Origin: Phoronis australis | Taxonomy: Eukaryota > Phoronida > Phoronidae | Reading direction: 5' to 3' | NCBI GenBank assembly: GCA_002633005.1 | Contig: NMRA01000061.1 | Coordinates: 931,400 to 995,399 of the forward strand | Length of the DNA stretch: 64,000 bases | Shown here: positions 12,000-22,772 of the stretch, piece after piece | Layout: every line of letters starts with the position of its first letter | Numbering within the stretch: the stretch's first letter is position 1 | Notes under the pieces: model-generated | The model's input: the letters and a program-made list of their open reading frames with translations, nothing else | What the model was told of the DNA's origin: nothing | Database searches by the model: none | Made by a program: the position numbers and the translations under genes

Positions 12000-13824
12000 G
12001 TTTGCTTGTTCCGGTGGGTGAAACGCACTTGGCTAAACCTTTTACAATGACAGAAATTTCAGGAACAAACAAGTTGTGTCTTTCGAAAGCTCCAAAGCCT
12101 TCAGTTTCCAGTCAGAAGAGTTAAACTGGTTAAAAATAATCACTCAGAAACCAAAACTGTGCTTACATAGATCTGTTAAGAACGACTGCTGTGCATGCGC
12201 GCACTCTGCATAAAAAATTGGGAGGCTCGAATATTGAGAATTTTACAAAGATTCACGGAGTGCGTTCCGAGCTTTGAATTGTGCATTTGTCGCTTTTTGG
12301 TAGTTTTTGTACTTTTAATGTACTTTTGTCTCGTTTTCTACTCTTTTTCGGAGTTTAGGTTTCTCTGAGACGGATCATTTTACCCACTTCGCCAAATGGG
12401 GCAGTCAGCAAAGTATTAAAATCCAGTTGAGGTTAACGACAATTTCATTGACGTCGAATGTTTTCGGTCATCAAATTGGACAAAGAACAAAGAAGACATT
12501 CCAAAGTTCCAAACGCTGGATTTGTTCCACGACTGTTTTGAGTCTTTCTGTAACGATCAGACTTTTAAATTCAAATGAGGCCGACAGTGAAGAAGAAATA
12601 ACTTCACTGCGCACGCGCACTCGCTACAGGTAAAGCCTTTTTCCAAATGCCGTCTATCAAAAGATACGTAAAAGTGTTTACCATCTCAGCAAACAAACCA
12701 CTGAGTGCACTTAGCCTACTGTTGTCAAGTGGACTTGGGCTTGGCTAGCACTATAGAAGTTAGGTTCTGCACGTGACCAATGGCGCGTACCCAGCCTGAT
12801 GGGGACGGCGAATTTTTGAGAAAGTGGTCCCTTCTTTAAGATTCACTGTGCATTTGCCACAAAACCAAATCAAAACAACTTCGAAGAGGATCCAAGTTCC
12901 AAGCCAAGACTCAGACCCATCGCTGCCGCCCGGGGGGTTCACGGTCTCTCGAACTGATTCACCGCCGGGTACGTGCTTGAAATTCGCATGCGTGGTTTGT
13001 GGTACCTCTGGTATCCGATCGACTGGTCGCACGTGCTTGCTTGACATATTTTGAAAAGCTCTCCATTAAGTACTATACGTACTGTTCAACCATATGTAAC
13101 CATCAGTCAATTACCTATAGTTGTGCCGTACCGTACTGTTGGCGCGCCGGGTCACTGACTCGGGGGGGGGGCTTGTAATGGTCCATGACAAAAAAGAGGA
13201 AAATTTTCTGGGATGTAAAATACTACAAATAGGGGCCTAAGCAATTGTGATAGAAATATTTTTTGTGACTGTTATAAAATTTAACTGCAAGAAACTTTTC
13301 TGTATCATGAAGTCAAATAATGATGAAAATCATGAAATGAAAAAGAGGAAATTGGGAAATCAAATAAGAGGGAATTGAAACTATTTAAGACGAGGAAATT
13401 TCCAAGCCCTGTAAGACCTATCCGATACACCTGACACAAAGTACGCCGGGGCGTAGCTCTTGCCGTTTATTTTTTTCCTACCCCGGATCAGTGGCGCCGG
13501 ATAAATTTATATGCCACATTAACAGTGGCCCCAGTGAATTGCTGTGCCCGGGGGGACGGCCCTGTGCGGTGACAGCTACTCTAGTCTATTTCAACGCCGG
13601 CGGTGGGCTGTCCGGTGGCCTAGTTCCAGCCTTATACGGTGAAACTGTTCGTCGAGTGCGCTATCCATAGACATGTCTATGGATGTCTGCGGTGCCATCC
13701 AATGAGTTATCACTCCAGCTAAGTTTATCTCGCTATCAGAGCGCCCTCGCATGGTGGATGTCGGAAGCGAAATTTAAAGGCCGTTTCCGGTTCCGTTTCT
13801 TTTCACAACCAGCAACGAGGCAAA
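12000..13824. other. Spacer upstream of RSL24D1 with repeat remnants
   Basis: No gene is recognised. 12195-12420 resembles, in inverted orientation, 15310-15560 ('gcctcgaagaaacaaaaa', 'tagaaaaacgagacaaa', 'atttggcgaattgggcaaaa'), so this is a dispersed repeat pair. 13165-13412 looks like a decayed relative of the CAGGGCTTGGAA element at 36764-37211: it has 'atggtccatgacaaaaaagaggaaa' on the left and 'gaggaaatttccaagccctg' on the right. Just before the RSL24D1 ATG, the sequence 'ttccgtttcttttcacaacc' is pyrimidine-rich and could be a TOP-like transcription start, which would fit a ribosome-biogenesis gene; that is inference. Confidence 0.5.
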
Positions 13825-16800
13825 ATGAGGCTCGAAAAGTGTTATTTTTGTTCATCAACAGTGTACCCAGGGCACGGTATACAGTTCGTTAGAAATGATT
13901 GTAAGGTATGGAAGACTCTAATGAAGCATATTGTGTAATTATATGAGTACAGCTCTTGTGTTTTATTTCCAGTTTCCTGGACCGCGTCGTCACTAGACGT
14001 CAGGTATAGTAGGCAATGACCATCGCCTCTGTTGGCCCAAACCAGAGGCGATGTAGAGGCTATAAGCGCTCTGTACGCCGGAAGCTTTTCGGCGAATTAT
14101 GCCTCGCAGCGACTAAACCATCAAAGCCACATTGTTATAACTCCCTTTTGCGCATAGACGAACACCTTAGGAGGTTGTCGATGTGTTTAAGTTCTTCCAA
14201 CTCGAACAAATACTCCCGTTATGAAACTTTTTCTTCGAGCAGTCCCTATTTCAGTTCCCAAAATCGTGAAATCAACTTTTTCATTTTTTTCACCAGGCCG
14301 AAGGTCAGAAGTTGCGGACCTACCGGCGAACTTTGAAAGCTGAAGTTCCTGCCCTTCGCGTACGTGCTGCCGGGAACCAGCCGTGCATTTGCCGTGTTGT
14401 TAAACATTAAAATGTCAAATATGTGCACAAAGACTATTAAATGTCATATCAACAGCATTTNTGGAAAATCAAAGTTAAGCCGCGAGTTCAATGAGACCTG
14501 TTTGAAAGAAGGGTTACTGCCAGCTTCTGATGTGAAATCTACGGCTAGTCAAACACCAGCAAAATGTCCGGTGAGACACACTGTAGGTGTATCAAATGTA
14601 ATCAGATGCTATGTACTACACAGTTGTTGATATTAGATTTTCAGATTTTGTCGATCCAAATGTCACAAGGCTTTCAAGAAGAAGCGAAATCCCCGCAAAA
14701 CAAAGTGGACGAAGGCATTCAGGAAGGCTGCGGGGAAAGATCTGGCGGTAGACCCAGCATTTGAGTTTGAGAAGAGGAGGCATGAGCCAGTGAAATATGA
14801 TAGACAGCTGTGGAAGAATACAGGTGAGCATGCGGTAGTGTCTGTGGTATTTTTTAAAAATGTTCAGTTTTTAAAATATATATAGGTAAATAAAACAACA
14901 ATAATGGATCAATTTATCGTGTTCATTTCGCCAAATATCAGATGAAAATTTCCGTTGATCCACTATTGTTGTTTTATTTACCTATATATATATTCTAAAT
15001 TTCCTTTGGAGGATCTGGATCGCCTCTTGTAGTTTCAGATTTGTCTTCTACGTTATTCAGTTTTTAAAAACAACACTGGTGATCAACAAAATTAGCGCAG
15101 GTGCTGCTATGAGGCAATGGTTAAAACCTATTTTCTGTGATCGATGGCCAGTCAGGAGGGAATGTAGCTCACTTGCAGGTGTTAATGTACGGTTTGTGAA
15201 AAAAGGTTCAAGACGCTGGCTGAAATTTCTGCAATTTACTTTTGTTTCTTTAAAGTGACATAATCAGTGCAAAAAGTGGTTTTCTGAGATTAGCCCCAGT
15301 GAGAAATGGAACGTGCGACCCTTTCATGCGTGCACTTAGGCGGGGGCCTCAAATGAGCCGCCCCTCATTTGGCGAATTGGGCAAAAAGTTCCGCCTCGAA
15401 GAAACAAAAACACCAAAAAAGTAGAAAAACGAGACAAATGTTCACTAAAAAGGCAGGAACAATCAAAATCAGTGAATCCACAAATCATGGATCTGAACAT
15501 ACCCGTGAATCTTATTGAAAGGTCCACATTCTCAAAAATTCGAGTCCCCCCATGTTTTTGGCTGGGTGCATGCATGCCTTTAGGGGTCGCGAAACGATAA
15601 TGTCTCTTGAACATTTGCTCTGTCTTTTACAGTTAAGGCGGTCAAGAGAATTGAGGAGATCAAAGTTAAAAGACAGAATCAGTTTATTAAGAACAGGTAA
15701 AGATTTTCAGACGGTTACACTGTTATTCCTTTCAGTCGGTGTACATGATGGCGTTATCACTTGCATACGCTCATTAGTAGCCCTTTCATGACATTATTTT
15801 GGGAAACAGTTTTTATCACTGCTTGGAGTATATTGCCGAACGGATGTTTTGTCTAAATAATTCAAACATGAAGTGAGACCTTTCATGACAAAGAAGATGA
15901 AATTGTATGAAATTAAGAGAATACTTATAATAGAAATGATATGTTGATACACAAGTGTGTCCATGATCTGGTACATTATGTTTCATGCGTATGACTTTAT
16001 AGTCCAAGATCGTACTCGGCAACCAATTGATTTGGGCTACAGAGTCTAGTAAAAATTGTAATTTTGAGTAAATACTGGAAGTTTTGAGTTCAGTCGCAAA
16101 CTTTTGAACTTAATGCTGGCGTCACCAGAAGTGCAAACTAGGATTGAATAGTTATCTATGTAAGCCATTTGATTGTACTAGAATGATACGCTATAATGAA
16201 TTCGCACAAATTTAAATAGAATAGAAAATGTAGAACAAAGATGTAGGCTATTTTCTGTGGCTGCATCTTGTAGTATTGTGCGCCTGATACTAGGGAAATT
16301 CACTTTTTCGTCTCGTGAAAGAGGAGAGTTCTGTTCAGGATGGTGCTTTTTCAGTAATGACTTACTGAATTTTGCCTCCCGTTCAATAACGCTAGGACCT
16401 CGCTAAAAAGCAAGACTTTGCGAGGTTACGTGATAAATTGCCGTGTATTTTAAATGAGAACACGTGACTTTGACTAGGTTTTAGCTAGGTCCTAGCGTAG
16501 GTCCTAGCGTCTACTGAACGCACGCCTGGTCTATGGCTCTCTTACATTCACACAAATAGATAACTGTGTTGGATGTCCATGTTGTTGACGTCTGGTGTTT
16601 TTCTATTGCAGATTGAAGAAGGGGAAGGAACTACGGAAGGAAGCTGACATTAAGGAAGTCCAAAAGAACATTCATCTCATCAAATCTCCTGCAGGTGGTG
16701 CTGATAGTATATATTTACAATCAGAGCTCCAGTTTGTGACTGATTTGGGGAGAGTTTAGTGGGCTTAAACCTCTCAGTAAATGACTTCAATGGCGGACAT

Positions 16801-17251
16801 GTTGTCTCCTCTTGTGAATAGGATTTAATATGCCGCGAGAGAAAGAGTAGCCCAACCACCCCATTTCAAAGCAATAATCATGACAAAATAAACAGTTGAA
16901 ACCAAGATGCAAAGTGCAGAATGAATGTGTAGATGAGCAAATCTTTAGCATAAAAGATTCTTTAGACATGTGCCGTGTGACGGTGCCGAAGTTAAATATC
17001 ACCACCTAAATGCAAATTATAAATCTGGTTACACTATCACATGTTATCTGTGATGTCACCAAATGTTTACGATCCATCAACCACCCCACAATGCATTTGA
17101 AAAACTTCAGCAGTGCAAATTGTAATTCACTGTCACTCAATTTCGTCGATGCTAAATGAATTGTTTTCTTTTTACAGCAAAATCGGCAAAGCTGGAGAAG
17201 AAGCTGGTGCAAGTCATCGAAGAATCCGACGAGGAAATGGACGCTAATTAG
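13825..17251 (+). CDS. RSL24D1: RSL24D1 (RLP24), 60S ribosome biogenesis protein
   Basis: The protein occupies the L24 site on pre-60S particles in the nucleolus and leaves in the cytoplasm when ribosomal protein L24 replaces it. Exons: 13825-13905, 14637-14823, 15633-15696, 16612-16694, 17178-17251. All join in frame (phases 0, 1, 2, 1) to give 162 residues, against 163 in human. The start [18 protein letters not shown], the zinc-binding cysteines C6, C9, C32 and C36, the basic run [20 protein letters not shown] and the acidic tail [10 protein letters not shown] are all family hallmarks. The exon 2 acceptor is 'tgatattag', with a poor pyrimidine tract, chosen because it restores the conserved F-R-F-C-R-S-K. 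Intron 1 carries half of a transposon and a single-N assembly join; intron 2 a small palindromic element; intron 3 a MITE. Two poly(A) signals lie near 18150. Confidence 0.96.
14012..14460. mobile_element. Left half of the TA-flanked inverted-repeat element, cut at an N
   Basis: The sequence begins TA/GGCAATGACCATCGCC and follows the left part of the complete element at 45381-46312 as far as 'catatcaacagcattt', where the single N at 14461 follows. The right arm is absent. The other half was probably lost when the assembler met the inverted repeat, rather than being biologically deleted. It lies in intron 1 of RSL24D1. Confidence 0.75.
14876..14993. repeat. Palindromic mini-element in RSL24D1 intron 2
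   Basis: Arms of about 37 bp are inverted copies with one mismatch: the left arm runs from ATATATATAGGTAAATAAAA to ATAATGGATCAA and the right arm from TTGATCCACTATTG to CCTATATATATAT. The loop is about 42 bp. The AT-only outer ends suggest insertion at TA-rich DNA. No coding frame is present. It is either a small MITE or a hairpin-forming repeat. Confidence 0.75.
15310..15600. repeat. Dispersed repeat, inverted relative of 12195-12420
   Basis: Phrases such as 'gccgcccctcatttggcgaattgggc', 'gcctcgaagaaacaaaaa' and 'gtagaaaaacgagacaaatg' recur in reverse complement about 3 kb upstream. The copy ends just before exon 3 of RSL24D1. No termini or frame are defined. Confidence 0.45.
16380..16520. 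mobile_element. MITE family A, copy 3
   Basis: The left end CGTTCAATAACGCTAGGACC pairs with the right end GGTCCTAGCGTCTACTGAACG, and the interior 'tcgctaaaaagcaagactttgcgaggttacgtga' matches copy 2 at 6326-6465. It sits in intron 3 of RSL24D1, about 90 bp before exon 4. Confidence 0.8.
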
Positions 17252-18148
17252 GGCCACGATGTGAATTTTACATAATTAAGAGCTATGTCTCTACATTATT
17301 TGGCTCATGATTTTTGTAATGTTGGGGAAGTGCAAGCGTATTCGCTGCCACCATCTTGACTCTAGTGGTTATAACACATACAGTACTAAGCAAATTAATC
17401 AGATATATTCGATTTCATGACTTGTTATCCCGACTACTCCTGCAGGGAATTCTGCTTGTACTCAGTTGCATGGTGGGTAATTCCTCTCACGGTGGCTAGT
17501 CGTAACAGGAAATTTCAGGTCATTATGTCCAACAATTTTTGGAAAGTACTGTAGTGTATGAAGATAACATGGGTAGCGCATGCAGTCGTATTTTAAATTA
17601 TAAAAAATATTCATGCTACATACCAGTGACCTTTGGTAATCCTTGCCCTATTTTTCCCTGGTACAGATGCCTGTGTGTGTTATAGTTCAGATTTTGTTGC
17701 ATCTTGTGGGGAGGTAAACGTTCTACATCAAGGTAAGAGTTCAGCAGACTGAAGTAAGGGTTTGTGTCCCTTTTCTGGAGAGTAAACTGTTTTTCTAATA
17801 TCAAATTCTTTGAAAACTTCAGCCATAAAACTATTAATCAGAGTAGAGTTCCTCAATCACTGCAATGAGAAGGTCGGTTGCTGTTCATTTGTCTTCTTTC
17901 AGTTTGAAGTTGGCAGCTTGACCTCATTAGAGCTGTGTTAACTTCATGGTACAAGCTTACCATTGTATTGCACAGTATTGTAAAGCAGAGTGCAAAGGGT
18001 CTGAGATATGCCACTTTATTCACTCCATTTCCTGCAGTTTGAATTTTTTGTGATCTCGGGTTGACCTAGTTAGCACTGCATCAGATGTGGGTCACGTGTC
18101 TTGGGATTTTGGTAATCAGCTCAAGATAAGTGCGGGGCATTGATTAGA

Positions 18149-18164
18149 AATAAACCAGAATAAA
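18149..18164 (+). promoter_or_regulatory. Two AATAAA poly(A) signals of RSL24D1
   Basis: AATAAA occurs at 18149-18154 and again at 18159-18164, about 900 bases after the RSL24D1 stop codon. They are followed by a 'gtggttgtgtattgttt' GT-rich stretch of the kind that promotes cleavage. Assignment to RSL24D1 is by position. Confidence 0.5.
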
Positions 18165-19306
18165 GTGGTTGTGTATTGTTTATTAATTTTCCATGACAAT
18201 CCACCTGTACCAAAGTTCATTACATCTTAGTCACAAGTAATTACAAGTAGTTCCCATTACACATGGTTGTTGTATGCGATAAAAAGATATGCAACTTCCA
18301 TTTGATTTGTCGATCCAGAACAGCCGTTAGAAGGCAGTGCTGTTGTTGGAAGTTTAACAGTCTCTAAAATGACTAGCAAATCACAGGAAAAGAAACGCTC
18401 GTGTGAAACTGCATCGTTGTGTCACATTTTTCACTGCACTAGCACAATATTAGAACAGGATTATCAATACCCAGGTATCTAATAGGTACGGATACACCCC
18501 CAACATCACTCCCAGGAAAGATGCTCACAATTGCGCTGGATATTTATTAACAAACTCTCGTTAATTAATGAAAATTTCATGTAACGAAATTTGAAATCTG
18601 GGCTGATTTTGCTAGACCACAAGAGGTAAGCTTATACTTGTGATGAAAAATCTTCACTCGTGGTGAATTCAATCCCACAATGCAACACTCCAACCACACC
18701 CAACCAGTCACTTTAGTTGCCATTGTGCTAGGATATTCCAGTAAGCTCTTTTTGAGACGTTGTTTGCCTCACAAGAAAGTAGGCCTGCACAATGTTCTGT
18801 GTCTGGACATCTTCGTATTTCAAACTAGACTGGAGAATGAGTCGACTGCATGTCAAACTTAAAACTTCTATGCGAATGATGCAATGCAATGCAATTGGTT
18901 GAGTGTAAGCAAGGGAATAAGACTGGAACCTGGTCTCGAAGAAAGTCCAAAAGGGCAGTACCATGCTCTTCCCAATAGGGGCTCACATCCAACACCTTCC
19001 AGCATGTGTGTAGACCAGTCTTGACACTCATCTTTGGCCAGTCTTTCCCTATCGGGTCATTCGTTCGTTTAAGGAGGAAAGTGCCTGTTTTGCAGGCGTT
19101 ATGGTCCAATTTGTTATAATTGCTTAAAACCGTAAAAAATATTTTCTCCATACAGGAATGGTGATGCTATTATCAAGACACATCATTCAAACTGTCTAAA
19201 TCCATTTAATCACTGTTGTTTTATTACAAGTCAAATAGTGAACTGTTATGTATTGTACTGACTTGGAGGCTGGGACCTAGTCTTGCCATGCATCTCGACC
19301 TTTGAA

Positions 19307-19494
19307 CATGCTCACCAGAGTGGACAAGTTACAGAACCAAGAGATGTTTGCAACATGCTCACCAGAGTGGACAAGTTACAGAACCAAGAGATGTTTGCAT
19401 CATGCTCACCAGAGTGGACAAGTTACAGAACCAAGACATGTTTGCATCATGCTCACCAGAGTGGACAAGTTACAGAACCAAGAGATGTTTGCAA
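19307..19494. repeat. 47-bp minisatellite, four units
   Basis: The unit begins 'catgctcaccagagtggaca' and ends 'gagatgtttgcaa/t'. Copies start at 19307, 19354, 19401 and 19448 and differ at only a few bases. Because 47 is not a multiple of three, the array is open in all three plus frames and yields three overlapping spurious repeat proteins. It lies downstream of RSL24D1, outside any exon. Confidence 0.95.
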
Positions 19495-19953
19495 CATGTT
19501 TACTGTGTCCCACTTCTGGATTTGAAAAAAATGTTTTCTCAAGCCGAGAAGTGAATTGGAAGAGAAGACTTGCTAGCAATTCATGGTTAAAGCAAAAAAG
19601 ACAATAGATGGCCATTTTGCGTCTTGTATGTTTTCTTTGAAAATTTGTATCATTTTTTGCAGAAGAGCTCGGGTGTACATTTGAAAAAATATCAGTCGAG
19701 GGATCAAAAGTCAAATATACGCCTGGAAGTTAGAGATATATGCTCGGGTGTATCAATACTACAGCCAGTGCACAAATTAAACTTTCACACGACATTTTCT
19801 TGCATATTTTCCCCAGATGTTCACCCAGGGAGGGTCTAACTCCAGATTTTTCATTAAATAGCCTGGCTGAGTATATTATCTAAAGACGAGTCTTTCTAAA
19901 AGAAAACTCTGATACTCCTTCGTTGAGGTTATAACAAAGGTGCATAGTATGGT

Positions 19954-20111
19954 CACGGGCGGATCCAGGATTTTGAGTTAGGGGGGCCATGGCAGAGTAT
20001 TAGCCAGGATTTTGCCCGATAGACATTCGCACTCCCGTATTGCCAAATGGAATCTGGGAGAATTTTAGGGGGGGCCATGGCCCCATTGGCCCCCCTCTAA
20101 ATCCACCACTG
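19954..20111. mobile_element. hAT-like non-autonomous element, opposite orientation
   Basis: It starts CACGGGCGGATCCAGGATTT and ends CTCTAAATCCACCACTG, with the same internal blocks as the copy at 10601-10745 but in reverse order. It also carries the 'gagtattagccaggattttgcc' insert shared with the 47690-47853 copy, making these two the longer subtype. Confidence 0.75.
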
Positions 20112-22772
20112 ATGGTTACGTAAATTTCTATATGAAATTTTTCGTATTTAAAATAATTTAAAGTGCCAGACCAAATTTCCACATTAAGTTGGGACGCTAC
20201 GCTGATTTTTCAAATTCTCGTTAAATAAAAACCGATAAAGATAATTCTTTGAAATTTGGACTGTGTTTACATTCTACCAAGATGAGCTTAAAAACACCTT
20301 TTGCTGTTGTTGTGATAAATGGGGTCAAGACTAGGAGTGAAAAGCTGAAAATTAAACTTCGCAATTTGCCCCCAACAGATTTTTTTTTCTTTTTCGTTTT
20401 TTAACATGTTCAGAGGTTTATTATGTTGTTAGAAGGCTATTCAACGCAATAGTGACATTTTCATCAATGAAAACAATTTTCAACAACTATCTGAGAGTTG
20501 CAGAATTCATCACATTTTTTCAGAACCCGGTTATCTCCACTAATCATGACAAAACTCAGAAACCATAGATATTACAAACTTCTAACATGCACCATTGCAT
20601 TCAGTAGCCTTTTTACATACACATGCCAAGTAGGGGGTGTATTACCTATTTTTCTCTTTAGGAGACTAAATGCGTTCAAACCAAAATTTTTTGGAAGGGT
20701 ACGTTTGAAAAACCTAGGAATTCAATAAAAAGGGTTAGTTTTATCACTTCTTGGACCACAGAATATTGATTTAGGATGATTATAAGGATCAAAATTGAGA
20801 AAATCTCAAATTGTCAAAATAACATCAAAAATGGTAAAATCGTTTGTAGCGTCCCACCTTAAATGCCTTAATTAAAAAGTTAATGTTTCTTTGATGAACA
20901 ACAAAGGGGCTTTAAAACAAAAGAAGTTCAAGCAATGGGGATGGCTACAAAATCAAGTCTAAAAGTGTTTAATCATTATCAAGTAAGCACTCCTTGAAAT
21001 CAAAGTTTCAAAGTACCAGAACACTCCAAGGGAGAATAAATAATTATATTTCTTGAAACCACACCACCACACTTTGGCACATTTAGATTAAAAACGCGAC
21101 ATTTACTCCTACATATGTACATTGTGACCTTAAAATAATTAATATATCCAACACTTCATTATCCACTGCAACCTTTAAGTTCCAGCAAAATTAAAAAGAC
21201 TACAACATTTTCCAATGGACAACACGGTAAGAATTCCCGAGTCTGGGACACAATATGTCGAACAGGTGAAATTTCATTTTGTCAAAATTAATCTACAAAC
21301 AACTATTCGTGACCTCTTTTACCAAGGTTTGTGCAGCATAGTTATCAATTCAACATTTGGTAAAATTTTGATGATTTATACCAATTTGGAAAGCCTCTGA
21401 AAAATAGAAATATGTCAATTTTAGCAATTATTTCTATCCCAAATTTAAGAATTCCATATTCCACTTTCGTAAAAGATTACATGCAAGTATGACACAGGGT
21501 GACTGTAATGCACGTAACCATGGTTACAGTAGTTTTCAAAAAGACCCTTCTCATCGACTGAAATAAAGCAAAACTACAAACCAAAATTTTTAAATCATTT
21601 AAAGGTTATCCTTCGTCTGATTTCCTTCTGGGTTTCTGTCATAACATCGATGAAGCCACTCAAAATTCGTCAACTTTTTTGAAAACATCCTAGCATACAG
21701 AGTGAAAGAGAACACATGGCAAAAATAAAACTGAGCCGGTCAATTTTTGTATAACACCTTCCATTGTTGTCACAGAGAACATACATGAATCCAGGAATCC
21801 ATAATGTCACAGGGATGGAAAACCCTTGAAAACATTTGCCAGATCTGTCCAGTAGCACGCTATCACAAAAATTGAACAGAACGTTGAGATTGATACCAAC
21901 CTGACAAAAAATCCAGTTCAGTTATCTTCTTATTTATCGACTTAAGGTTATGTAGCAGCCTAGAAACATATCCAAATTTGACTAACTTCAGAACACCATA
22001 TCTCAGAAATGGCTGGTCAGAGCCATATGCAACTTTAAGAGACCATGCTTTATGCATAGTTCTCCAAAACGCTATTAGGAATTATTTTTAAAATGTTCTT
22101 CCTTTCCACGAGGGGCTATCAAAAAGTAAAAATTTTACGATTTTAATCACACGGACATCGTTGTTTTGCTATCCAAGTCCCTTTCGTTTTTGCAAAATTT
22201 GCTACAAAGACACGGTCACGTGACCACAAAATAAAAACATACCGAGTCAAAATCTATAGCTTTATACAAGCAGATATTTGGCTGACTACGCAGACATGTC
22301 AATAAGGTCCTACAAACTTTAACCAGCATGGAAGAGCAGTTTTAACTCGCATTATGACTGGGCGAGAATGAGCTACCTATGCAGAGATGGTTGGGCTCTC
22401 TATATATCAATGAGCGTGTCTGTCTCTGGATCGACATTGAAGTCCCCACCTGACCCATTGGTCTCACCTGCAAAAGACATACAGAGCTACCTGAGCATTG
22501 AACAATATTCAGCCAGCCAGATTATTGTCCAGGGTGTTACAATAATTAAGGTTAAGAAGGACCCTAAGAAAAAATGTCTAGATTTGGCTAATTTTGGAAT
22601 GAACTTCAAATTTTAGAAATGGCTATCAGATTCATATGAAAGTTTTGCTTTATGCAACGTCCTTCAAAATGTTGGTTGAAAAAAATTGGACAAGGCCTAT
22701 CTCCATTAAGAATGCTTTCAATTTGTATATACCCTGAAACCATACAACCTGTGCGAATGGCATCTTTCTCAC
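20112..22772. other. Spacer between RSL24D1 and HAUS6 with dispersed repeat B
   Basis: No gene is recognised. 21860-22340 is the second copy of repeat family B (see 7980-8600), and 22608-22690 is a further fragment of it ('tttagaaatggctatcagattcatatgaaa'). The 3' end of HAUS6, including its stop codon and poly(A) site, should lie here or in the sequence lost at the contig join, but I could not fix it. Confidence 0.45.

Noticed and set aside
12760-13054. Overlapping 95- and 76-codon frames on opposite strands upstream of RSL24D1
   Set aside because: They owe their length to local GC richness; no homology, splice chain or start context was recognised.
19283-19607. Three overlapping frames with MLTRVDKLQNQEMFA-type repeats
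   Set aside because: They are the same 47-bp minisatellite read in three frames; no splice sites or homology.
22606-22772. Read-through C-terminus of HAUS6 to the stop at 22606
   Set aside because: The sequence after the strong donor GAAG/gtgaga runs into a dispersed repeat, so an intron is more likely than 55 extra residues.
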